DNA of 64,000 nucleotides, taken from positions 1-64,000 of the forward strand of contig NZ_PPTR01000011.1 in NCBI RefSeq assembly GCF_003339845.1, given 5' to 3'. The first letter of the stretch is position 1. Every line of letters starts with the position of its first letter. The notes beneath the pieces are model-generated. The model worked only from the letters and a program-made list of their open reading frames with translations, had not been told where the DNA came from and made no database searches. A program made the translations under genes and the position numbers. Of this stretch, positions 43,387 through 51,700 are shown piece by piece. This DNA comes from Gordonibacter sp. 28C (GTDB lineage: Bacteria > Actinomycetota > Coriobacteriia > Coriobacteriales > Eggerthellaceae).

Positions 43387-43415
43387 TTGTCGTCCTGGGC
43401 ATCATGCGTTAGAAT
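43387..43415 (+). promoter_or_regulatory. Promoter of the purine nucleoside phosphorylase gene
   Basis: TTGTCG (43387-43392) and TAGAAT (43410-43415) are spaced by exactly 17 bases, 45 bases before the ATG at 43460. Confidence 0.7.
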
Positions 43416-43459
43416 ACGTCCAACAGTAGCTATCGTCTCATAGTTCAAGGAGCGCCTCC

Positions 43460-44293
43460 ATGTCCCAGCCCAACGTGTTGAAAGAGAACCTGGCCGAGTC
43501 CGCGCGCGTCGTGGCCGAGCGCATCGGCGAACGCAAGCCCGAAGCGGGCATGATATTGGGATCGGGGCTGGGTCCCTTGGCCGAGCAGATAGAGGACGCC
43601 GTATACGTGCCCTTCGGCGAGGTGCCCCACATGAAGACGAGCACGGCCACGAGCCACGTGGGCCGCTTCGTGTGCGGAAACCTGGGCGGGAAATGCGTGC
43701 TGGCCATGCAGGGCCGCCTGCACGGCTACGAGGGCAACACCGCACAGGAGGTGGCGTACCCCGTGTGGCTCATGCACGGGCTGGGCATCGGCACGCTCGT
43801 CACCACGAACGCCGCCGGCGCCATCAACGAGGGCTACCGGGTGGGCGACTTCTGCATCATGGAGGACCACATCAACCTCACCGGACGCAACCCCGTGGCG
43901 GGCCTCGAGCCCGACGGCATAGCGTTCCGGTTCTTCTCCATGCTCGACGCCTACGACCCCGAGCTGCGCCGGCTGGCGCATGAAGTGGCCGACGATCTGC
44001 GCATCCGCGTGCAGGAGGGCGTGTACCTGGGCCTTCTGGGGCCGAGCTTCGAGACGCCGGCCGAGATCCGCGCCTTCCGCTCTTGGGGGGCCGACACGGT
44101 GGCCATGAGCGTGTGCGAGGAGGTCATCGCCGCGCGGCACGTGGGCATGCGCGTGCTGGGCATGTCGCTCGTGTCGAACATGGCGTGCGGAATCGAGGGA
44201 GCCTCGCCCACCGACGAGGAGGTGCTCGACGTGGCGAAGGATCGAGAAGCCGACTTCGCCCGCCTGGTCACGGGCATCGTGGAGCGGCTGTAG
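43460..44293 (+). CDS. punA: Purine nucleoside phosphorylase (class I, trimeric type)
   Basis: The 277-residue protein has the PNP signatures: GSGLG phosphate loop (about 34-38), GRLHGYEG (about 90-97), TNAAGAIN (about 115-122) and GPSFETPAEIRA (about 194-205), then MSVCEEVIAARH, where the usual Thr-Val-Pro before Glu is replaced by Val-Cys-Glu. It would cleave inosine or guanosine with phosphate to free base and ribose-1-phosphate. AAGGAG precedes the ATG. It is convergent with the next gene with only 9 bases between them. Confidence 0.93.
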   Translation: MSQPNVLKENLAESARVVAERIGERKPEAGMILGSGLGPLAEQIEDAVYVPFGEVPHMKTSTATSHVGRFVCGNLGGKCVLAMQGRLHGYEGNTAQEVAYPVWLMHGLGIGTLVTTNAAGAINEGYRVGDFCIMEDHINLTGRNPVAGLEPDGIAFRFFSMLDAYDPELRRLAHEVADDLRIRVQEGVYLGLLGPSFETPAEIRAFRSWGADTVAMSVCEEVIAARHVGMRVLGMSLVSNMACGIEGASPTDEEVLDVAKDREADFARLVTGIVERL

Positions 44294-44302
44294 AAAAGGC
44301 GA

Positions 44303-45367
44303 TCAGTCCTCCAGCTTGAGGTCGCCCTCGGCGATGAGGCCGGCCTTGCGCATGGCGGCGCACACGGCCCAGCTGATGGCGGCGGGCAGCACCAGGCACA
44401 CCAGCGCCAGGCCTATCCACTCGAACGCGCCCGGTGCGGCCGCGCCGGCCTCCATGCCCGCCACCCAGCCGGTGTACACGCCGATGGGGCCCACGAGCCC
44501 GCACGTGCCCATGCCCGAGGCCACGGCCGGCCCGTTCTGCTGGAGGGCGAACACGCAGGTGGCCAGCGGCCCGGTGACGGCGGACGCCACGATGGGCGGT
44601 ACCCATACGAGCGGTTTCTTCATGATGTTGCCCATCTGCAGCATCGACGTGCCCAGACCCTGCGAGAGCAGGCCGCCCCAGCGGTTCTCGCGAAAGCTCA
44701 TGACGGCGAAGCCCACCATCTGCGCGCAGCAGCCCGCGAGCGCCGCGCCCCCGGCAAGCCCCGTGAGCCCCAAAGCCGCGCAGATGGCGGCCGACGAGAT
44801 GGGCAGCGTGAGCGCGATGCCGATGACCACGGACACGATGATGCCCATGAACAGGGGCTGCAGCTCCGTGGCCCACATGATGAACCCGCCCACCGACGAG
44901 GCCAGCGCGCCTATCCACGGGGCCACGGCCAGCGCCAGCCCGCAGCCGGCGAGGATGGTGACGGCGGGTGTGACGATGATGTCCACCTTCGTCTCCTTCG
45001 ACACCGCCTTGCCCAGCTCCGCGGCCACGATGGCGATGACGAGCACGGCCAAGGGTCCGCCGGCGCCTCCCGCCGCGTTGGCGGCGTATCCCACGGCCGC
45101 GAGCGAGAACAGCACGAGCGCGGGCGCGCGGAGCGCGTAGCCGATGGCGATGGCCATGGCCGGCCCCGCCACGCTCTTGGCGAACGCGCCGATCTCGTTC
45201 AGGAAGGCGAGGCCCGCTAGGTCGCCTACGGTGGAGAGAATGGTGCCGATGAGCAGCGAGGCGAACAGCCCCTGGGCCATGGCCGACAGCGCGTCGATGG
45301 CGTAGCGCTGAAACGACACCTCGATGTCCTTGCGTGCAAGGAATGCTGCGATGGAGTGCTTGGGCAT
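44303..45367 (-). CDS. PTS_EIIC_2/PfoR-like integral membrane protein
   Basis: The 354-residue protein has about ten hydrophobic segments and the Gly/Ala-rich features of the PfoR-like transporters (PF13303-type), e.g. MGNIMKKPLVWVPPIVASA, GPIGVYTGW and LPISSAAICAALGL. Proteins of this family were first described as regulators of perfringolysin O but appear to be transporters. No PTS EIIA or EIIB is adjacent, so sugar phosphotransfer is doubtful. The substrate is unknown. AGGGGAAC lies before the ATG. Confidence 0.8.
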   Translation of the reverse strand: MPKHSIAAFLARKDIEVSFQRYAIDALSAMAQGLFASLLIGTILSTVGDLAGLAFLNEIGAFAKSVAGPAMAIAIGYALRAPALVLFSLAAVGYAANAAGGAGGPLAVLVIAIVAAELGKAVSKETKVDIIVTPAVTILAGCGLALAVAPWIGALASSVGGFIMWATELQPLFMGIIVSVVIGIALTLPISSAAICAALGLTGLAGGAALAGCCAQMVGFAVMSFRENRWGGLLSQGLGTSMLQMGNIMKKPLVWVPPIVASAVTGPLATCVFALQQNGPAVASGMGTCGLVGPIGVYTGWVAGMEAGAAAPGAFEWIGLALVCLVLPAAISWAVCAAMRKAGLIAEGDLKLED

Positions 45368-45518
45368 GCCGTTCCCCTTCGGATGCAGACGCGGTTATGC
45401 GGTTCTGGTTGGGATTGCTCGTGCATCCATGGTAGGCGAAGCGCGCGAAGCGCGGCGCGTGCGGGCGGCAGGCGTGCGTCTTGGGCGGGTGTTCGGCATG
45501 CTTTCGCGCCCTTCGCTC

Positions 45519-45935
45519 CTACATGGTCCTCTGCGCGCGGGCGATGAACACGAGATAGGCTGCGAACACCACCACCTCCAGGGTGATGATGGCGAGCACG
45601 CCCGCGAGGGTCACCTGGCCCAGAACCCACAGCACGAGGGCGACCACGGGCACGAGCACGGTGAAGAGGTTGAACGCCTTGGTGGCGGCCAGGTTGCCGA
45701 TGGCGACGTTGCGCTCGTCGGTTTGCTCGATGATCTGGGCCTTCGTGGGCTTCTGCACCAGCGCGGCGATGCCGCAGACCACGAGCGCGAACGCGCAGCC
45801 GCCCAGGCCGAAGGCCGCCTGCGCCCCCAGCGGAAGCGCGTCGGACACGCCGGCCACGTTGAAGGCGAACGCGACGGTGGCGAGGGTGAACAGGATCCCC
45901 AAAGACAGGGTGATGACGGCGGGCTGGTTCTTCAT
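45519..45935 (-). CDS. Small four-segment membrane protein, DUF2178-like
   Basis: The 138-residue product has four hydrophobic segments (about 5-27, 38-60, 85-105, 110-132) and a short charged loop (PTKAQIIEQTDERNVAIGN) between segments 2 and 3. This shape fits the DUF2178-type proteins often encoded beside small XRE regulators. Its ATG overlaps the stop of the XRE gene by 4 bases (ATGA), so the two are translationally coupled. Function is not known. It may be an effector whose level the regulator controls. Confidence 0.8.
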   Translation of the reverse strand: MKNQPAVITLSLGILFTLATVAFAFNVAGVSDALPLGAQAAFGLGGCAFALVVCGIAALVQKPTKAQIIEQTDERNVAIGNLAATKAFNLFTVLVPVVALVLWVLGQVTLAGVLAIITLEVVVFAAYLVFIARAQRTM

Positions 45936-46135
45936 CGGTCTTCCTCTCGGTAGATGAACACGTCTTCTATGCTCAGGTCGAAGCGGCGGGCTATCTTGAA
46001 CGCCAGCAGGATGGAGGGGTTGTAGCGCCCCTTCTCGAGTGAGCTGATGGTTTGGCGCGACACGCCCAGCTCCAGCGCGAGGTCTTCCTGCTTGATGCCG
46101 CGCTCCTTGCGGATCTCCTCCAGGCGGTTCTCCAT
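45932..46135 (-). CDS. Small XRE-family regulator
   Basis: The start at ATG 46135 has AAAGGA upstream. The 67-residue protein is almost entirely a helix-turn-helix (ENRLEEIRKERGIKQEDLAL, then ELGVSRQTISSLEKGRYNPS), like the YgzD/YozG group of minimal XRE repressors. It leads the two-gene operon with the membrane protein and very likely binds the two operator copies at 46159 and 46203 that cover its own promoter. Confidence 0.92.
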   Translation of the reverse strand: MENRLEEIRKERGIKQEDLALELGVSRQTISSLEKGRYNPSILLAFKIARRFDLSIEDVFIYREEDR

Positions 46136-46158
46136 ACGCGGTCCTTTCGAATGCACAT

Positions 46159-46222
46159 ATGTAAAGCTAGCTTTCCATACAGTATAAGCGCATCGATCTC
46201 AAATGTAAAGCTAACTTTCCAT
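46159..46222 (-). promoter_or_regulatory. Autoregulatory promoter with two operator copies
   Basis: Near-identical 20-mers atgtaaagctagctttccat (46159-46178) and atgtaaagctaactttccat (46203-46222), one base apart in sequence, are spaced 44 bases start to start, close to four helical turns. Each holds a palindromic AAAGCTAGCTTT-type core. On the minus strand TTTACA (46209-46204) and TATACT (46186-46181) form a promoter with an exact 17-base spacer. The -35 lies inside the upstream copy and the transcription start falls in the downstream copy, the geometry of a self-repressing XRE gene. Confidence 0.85.
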
Positions 46223-46325
46223 TTGAGAATATGGGGGAGAGCGCGCGTTTGCTCGCGAACGCGCGCTGATCCGGGGTACAATCGGATGCGAGACAAGCGC
46301 GGGAGACGGACGGGGAGAGAAGCGG

Positions 46326-47132
46326 ATGGAACGTCGTTTGGCATTGCACGTGCTGGCCAGCGGAAGCCGCGGTAACGCGGCCATCGTGGAGGACACGGCG
46401 ACGGGCGCCGGCGTGCTGGTGGACTGCGGGATATGCAAGCGCGATTTCTTCGCGCGCTCGGCCGAGGCGGGCTTCGATCCGGCGAACCTGGCCGCCATAG
46501 TTGTAACCCACGAGCACACCGACCACACGAAGGGCCTCGGCGTGGTGCTGCGGGGCCTGGCGAAGCAGGGCGTCGCGCCCGCGGTGTACGTGGACGACGC
46601 CGTGCGCGCCGCCAGCAACGAGGTGGGTTCGCTCGGGGGCGCGCACGACGTGCGCGCGCTTCGCGCGGGCGACGCGCTGTCGCTCGCGGGCATGTCCGTG
46701 CACGTGTTCCGCACGTCGCACGACGCCGCCGCCTCGTGCGGGTTCCGCTTCGAAGCGGCGGGCGGCGACGTCGCGGGGTTCATGACCGACACCGGCATGG
46801 TGACGGGGGAGGCCGACGAGGCGCTTTCGGGCGTGCGGCTGCTGGCGTTGGAAAGCAACCACGACGTGCAGATGCTCGCCGACGGCCCGTACCCCTACCC
46901 GGTGAAGCGCCGCGTGGGGTCCGAAGTGGGACACCTCTCGAACGTGCAGGCGGCCGAGGAACTGGAACGGCTTCTGTGCGGCGAGCTGGAGCAGGTGGTG
47001 GCCATGCACATCTCCCAGAACAACAACACCTACCGGCTGCCCGCCGAGGCGCTGGCGTCCGTCGTCGCGCGTGCCGGCCACCCGGCCCGGGTGCAGGCGG
47101 CGTTCCAGGACCTGCTGGTGAGCGTGCGGTAG
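46326..47132 (+). CDS. MBL-fold metallohydrolase (WalJ/YycJ-like)
   Basis: The 268-residue protein has the metallo-beta-lactamase motif THEHTDHTKG (His61, His63, Asp65, His66), an early ASGSRGNAA loop, and downstream metal ligands at FRTSHDA, FMTDTGM and AMHISQNNN. These segments match the YycJ/WalJ branch, linked in Firmicutes to the WalKR cell-wall regulon and to 5'-3' exonuclease activity. No walKR is present here. It should be a cytoplasmic zinc- or manganese-dependent nuclease-like enzyme. The weak -10 TACAAT near 46278 may drive it. Confidence 0.85.
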   Translation: MERRLALHVLASGSRGNAAIVEDTATGAGVLVDCGICKRDFFARSAEAGFDPANLAAIVVTHEHTDHTKGLGVVLRGLAKQGVAPAVYVDDAVRAASNEVGSLGGAHDVRALRAGDALSLAGMSVHVFRTSHDAAASCGFRFEAAGGDVAGFMTDTGMVTGEADEALSGVRLLALESNHDVQMLADGPYPYPVKRRVGSEVGHLSNVQAAEELERLLCGELEQVVAMHISQNNNTYRLPAEALASVVARAGHPARVQAAFQDLLVSVR

Positions 47133-47209
47133 CGCCGGGGGCGGGCGCGCGGAACGAAGAGGGATGCGCACTGATCGCCAGTCGCACGGGGCATCCCTGG
47201 TTCGGCTGC

Positions 47210-48364
47210 CTATTGGAAGCCCGTGATGCCGGCGTAGGCGCCGATGATGCCGGGGCACTCGAACACGCGGTTTCGCTTGCCCTCGGTGATCTGCTCGACG
47301 ACGCCTGCCTCCATCAGTTCGTCAACGGCCGACGTGGCCCGTTTGAAGCTGCGGTCGATGTAGGCGGCGGCGCTGGCGGCGGTGAACACGGGAATGCCCG
47401 GCAGCGCGCGCACGAGCAACGTGGTGGCCGAATCGGAGCGCGTTCCCAGGTGGGAGAGCCAAGCGTTCTGCAGCGTCGCCGCCTTCCGCTCGAAAGCGAC
47501 GGCCTCGTCGACGGCGCGCGTGCAGCAGGTGCAGAAATAGCGCAGCCAGGCGTTCAGCTCCTGCACGTCGGGCCGGTCCGCCAGGAGGTTCTGCATGGTG
47601 GACATGACGCCCTTCTGGTAGTCGTGCGACGAGATGACCATGGACAGCGACAGCGGCGCGATGGCCTTCGAAATGAGCCCGCGGTGTTGGAAAACCAGCT
47701 GGATGATGGCCCGCGCCGTTTTGCCGTTGGCGCGCTCGAAGGGATGGATGGCGATGAACTGCACGTGCGCGAGCGCCGCCTGCGCGACGGCTGGCAGCTC
47801 GGCATGGTCGCAGAAGACGGCCAAGTCGCCCAGCAACGGGGGTATATCGGCCGGATCGGGCGTGCGGTAGGGCGACCCGAACGAGTGGTAGCGGCTGCCG
47901 CCCACTTGCTTGGCGTTGGTGCGGAGCAGCCCTTTGAAGGATTCGCGCGTCGTGCCCGTGAGCAGGTGACGATGGATCTCGCCGAAGGTGTCCTTGCGGA
48001 TGGGGCCGTTTCCCAGCTCGCAGGCCGTCAAAAGGGCGTCGGTGTTCCTGAGCGATTCCGATTTCGCCTGCTCGCCCTTGCTGTCCTTCTGCTGGGGTTG
48101 CATGACGGCGGTGCGGAACACGTGCTGCGCGCTGGCCTGCTTGCCGGTCATCTTGATGTTGGCAATGGACTCGATGTGCAGGCAGGCGTCGGCGAACGCC
48201 TGCTCGGCGAGGGCGTCGCCCCGACGGCGGTCGAGCGAGCGCACGGCCAGCTCGGCGTCGCCCAGCATGCGCGCGGTCTCGTTGTCCAGCTGCAGCTCGA
48301 TGCGGGACAAGGGGCGAACGGTGTCGTGCTGGCTCGATGGCGCGCTCGCTTTTTCCAGAGCCAT
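47210..48364 (-). CDS. Fic/DOC-family protein with altered active-site motif
   Basis: The 384-residue product starts at ATG 48364 (GGGAGG upstream). An N-terminal helical part (about 20-130) precedes the Fic core and a C-terminal winged-helix-like domain (about 310-384: FTAASAAAYIDRSFKRATSA). The catalytic motif reads HPFERANGKTAR (207-218). Compared with the consensus HPFxxGNGRxxR, the first Gly is Ala and the Arg after NG is Lys. The catalytic His and the final Arg remain. Fic proteins transfer AMP or other phosphate-containing groups to proteins. The substitutions could change the activity or ligand. No clear inhibitory (S/T)xxxE(G/N) helix is seen. Confidence 0.85.
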   Translation of the reverse strand: MALEKASAPSSQHDTVRPLSRIELQLDNETARMLGDAELAVRSLDRRRGDALAEQAFADACLHIESIANIKMTGKQASAQHVFRTAVMQPQQKDSKGEQAKSESLRNTDALLTACELGNGPIRKDTFGEIHRHLLTGTTRESFKGLLRTNAKQVGGSRYHSFGSPYRTPDPADIPPLLGDLAVFCDHAELPAVAQAALAHVQFIAIHPFERANGKTARAIIQLVFQHRGLISKAIAPLSLSMVISSHDYQKGVMSTMQNLLADRPDVQELNAWLRYFCTCCTRAVDEAVAFERKAATLQNAWLSHLGTRSDSATTLLVRALPGIPVFTAASAAAYIDRSFKRATSAVDELMEAGVVEQITEGKRNRVFECPGIIGAYAGITGFQ

Positions 48365-48755
48365 GCAGCAAACCTCCCTTGCTTCGATAACGAATTATGC
48401 TTGGACGCCTATAGTATACAAGTGCTAAGTGACAATATGGACTAAGTTAACGGCCAGTTTCTTCGTAACAGTCAATACGCACGATTCTCCTCGGGATTAT
48501 TTATTCAATCAATAGAATAGTTTCATCAAGGAATATTCGACCCTTTGTGTCCGCGCGTCTCAAGCGCGCACGGCAAGAAAGTCGGTATGGCTGATTTGCG
48601 AATAATACCACAATGGATATAATATAAAATTATCCATAAATAAGAATAATATAACCGATGGGATGACGACGCGGCGAGCAGGGGAATCCGAAGGAGGTTT
48701 CGGAGCATCGTCTTCGCGAATGCATGGTAGAGCTATATAGGAGGTGGGCTTCGAA
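48365..48755. other. AT-rich spacer upstream of the surface-protein cluster
   Basis: Bases about 48400-48660 are the most AT-rich part of the window, in strong contrast with the flanks. No gene is supported. The region contains the promoter candidate at 48596-48623 and must also hold the Fic promoter. The base change may mark the edge of laterally acquired DNA. Confidence 0.55.
48596..48623 (+). promoter_or_regulatory. Promoter of the surface-protein cluster
   Basis: TTGCGA (48596-48601) and a perfect TATAAT (48618-48623) are separated by 16 bases, about 130 bases before the ATG of the first surface-protein gene. Confidence 0.65.
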
Positions 48756-51700
48756 ATGGGTTTGACGGGAACTATAGAAGCAACCAGGCGGAGCGCCTCG
48801 GCGCCCTCTCGGATGCACGGGGCTGCGGCGCGCGTGGCGTTGAGCGTCGCGCTCGCCTTGAGCATGCTGGTGGCGGCTCCGGCAACCGCGCTGGCATTCG
48901 ACGGACCCCAGCAGGACGCCTACAACGCCGCGACGGCCAGCGGCCTGGCGGACGATCCCTACCGGATACTCGTCACCAAGATAGGCGATCCGGAGCAAAC
49001 CCGGCCCTCCGCGTTCTGGAGCGGGATGGGCAACAATGCGGCGAGCGGCGAAGACTCCTTCGTCCCGTTCGCCGTCGTGTTCGAGCAGCGCGCGGGGAAC
49101 GTCGTTGACGGCGCGCTCGCAAGCTCTATGACATTCGACATGCACGACGGCGCCGGACGGCACGAGGGCGCGGCCGCCATCGGCCCCGTTCTCGCCAGCG
49201 CGAGCGGCGCCGCCGCCAACGTCTGGAGCGGATTGGAGTCGAGCCAGCAGGCCGATTGGACGTACGCGTTCCGCCTGTCGCCGTATTCCGCGCAGGACGT
49301 CTCGACGGGAGATCTGCGCATCGCGTTCGCGTGGCACGGTTGCTTCGCCACCTATTTCGACAGCTGGGAGTACGCATTCGATGCGGTGGGCGCCACATCC
49401 GGCCTTTCCGAAGACAAGCAGATCAAGGTCGGCGACACCGTCGCGATGTCCTATTACGGGGGCTACGACGTCGGGCAGACCTCCCGCGGCTCCTCCTACG
49501 GCGTCGATTTCTCCGTCACGTCGACGACGAACGTTTCCGCCTCCGCCCTGTCGATCCTGGGCGATCCGTCGGGCGCCGTGTACGAAGCAGTGGTCGGCGA
49601 AGACGGGTTCGCCCGGTTCAGCGGCCCGAATTCCATCCAGTACGGCGGCAATTACGCGGTTTCCATCAAGGAGCGAGCCGGTGGGGAAGATCCCGGCGAG
49701 CCCGATTCTTGGGACGCCTCTGCGGCGCAGGACGGCTCGATAACGGCGACGGTCGAGGCGAACTCCGACGGGGCGACGTATACGTTGGGGTTCGAAGGCT
49801 CCGGCGCGATGCGGGACTATGCCGCCGCAAACGAAGCCCCCTGGCACGCCGCCTACGCCGACACGATCACCGACGCGGTCGTCGGCGACGGCGTCACGAG
49901 TATCGGCGCGTACGCCCTGGGGCTGGAGAACCTCGCCACGGTCAAGGGCGGAAACGTGCTTGCGACGGTGGGGGACAACGCCTTCGCCGGCGCGTTCAAC
50001 CTGACCGGCGTCGACCTTTCGGCGTGCACGCTCGCCAGCGTGTCGGAAAACTCGTTCGGCGACCAGAAGGACCAGATCAAAACGCAACGCACGGTGTACG
50101 TGAAGGACGCCGCCAGCGCGAAGGCCATGGAAGGCTTCACCTCGAGCGCCGCATCGCTGACGGCGGTGGCCGTCATGAACGGCGGCGCCTTCGCGGCGGA
50201 CACGGCGTTCGAGAGCGGCAAGCTGGCGAAGCCCGCACGGGAAGGCTACACGTTCTCCACGTGGACGTCGGATGCGAGCCTCATGCACCCGGCGAACGAG
50301 TGGAAGCCCGTGACGGACTACGTGCTGTACGCGAGGTTCTCACAGAACTCCGTTGTGGACGAACCGGAGGAATACAAGGGCTATCAGGGCCTCGACCAGC
50401 AAATCAGGCTGCTCGACCCGAGCGCCTTGCCCGGCTCCAGCCTTCCCAACCCCGACATCATGTTCTACGGCGAGGACGATGATCGCTTCGACAACCGCTT
50501 CACCACTCCTTTCAGCGGTTACGACGACATCGTGTTCGCCTTCGGCATGGCCCGCGGCAACAACGCGAACGGCGGCGACGGAACCTATCAGATGAGCTTC
50601 TGCCTGCCCTACGTCAGCATCGTCGACGCTGACGGCAACACGGTGGCGACGTACGACGACGGCAACGGCCTTCTGAAGAAGTTCAGCATCGTGTTCGACG
50701 GTCAGGACGGCAAGCCCCAGGGCAACGGCATCACGGCCGTCCGCGTGGGCGTCGAGGCGGGATCGTTGCCTGCGGGCACGTACACGCTGCGCTTCGGCAA
50801 GGATTTCGGCGCCAACAACGGCATATCGTTCTTGGGCAAGGACGTCGACTTCCAGTTCGTCGTCGACTACCCGGAGCGGTACCGCCTGTCCTACCGCTGC
50901 AACGCGACCATGGGCACGGCCGAGGTCGTGGGCATCGACCTTCTGAGCGGAGCGCCGGTGGACGTGGAGATTCCGGAGACGGTGGAAGATCCGGCGACCG
51001 GCACCGCATGCAAGGTCACAGGCATCGCCGCGCAGGCGTTCGCCTCGAAGGCGACTGTCGCCACGGTATCGGTTCCGGCGTCGGTCGCCTCGATCGGCGA
51101 CGGATCGTTCTCCAGCATGGGCTCGCTCGCATCGGTGACGGTGCGGTCGAAGGGCGATGGGGCCCTTCCGGTGTGGGGCGAGGGCGTGTTCACAGGATCT
51201 TCCGCCTGCGTGCTGTACGGCTACCCGACGAGCACGACGCCGACGGTCGCCGCCGGCTACGCCAACGTGACCTTCGCCTCGCTCGAGGACGGCATCTACG
51301 TGAACAATGTGGCCGCGAACGACGGCGACGTTGTGGAGCTGACGAGAGACGACCCCCGGGCGACCGTGACCGTCGTGCGCGACGGCGAGTTCGTCACGAC
51401 CGGCTTCGTCGGCCTTGTCACGAACACGAACGTGGCGACGCACCCCGGCACGGGCCCCTACGATTGGAACGAGCTCACCGGGCGGGCGAACGGCGAGGCC
51501 CGCCTCGTCATTCGCATGGTGGGCGGCGGCGATTTCGCCACGCTCGCGGTACGCTGCACGGGTTTCGACGAGCAGGCCTCGACCGACAGGACCCCCGTCT
51601 ACGGATACCAGGGCAACGGGGCGACGGTGTCCCTTCAGAACGCGGGCGCCCTGGAAGGCGTCTTCTACGACGAGACGAGCGATTACTACGACAACTACCT

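Noticed and set aside
48744-48755. GTG start four codons upstream for the first adhesin
   Set aside because: It overlaps the AGGAGG ribosome site, which is correctly spaced for the ATG at 48756.
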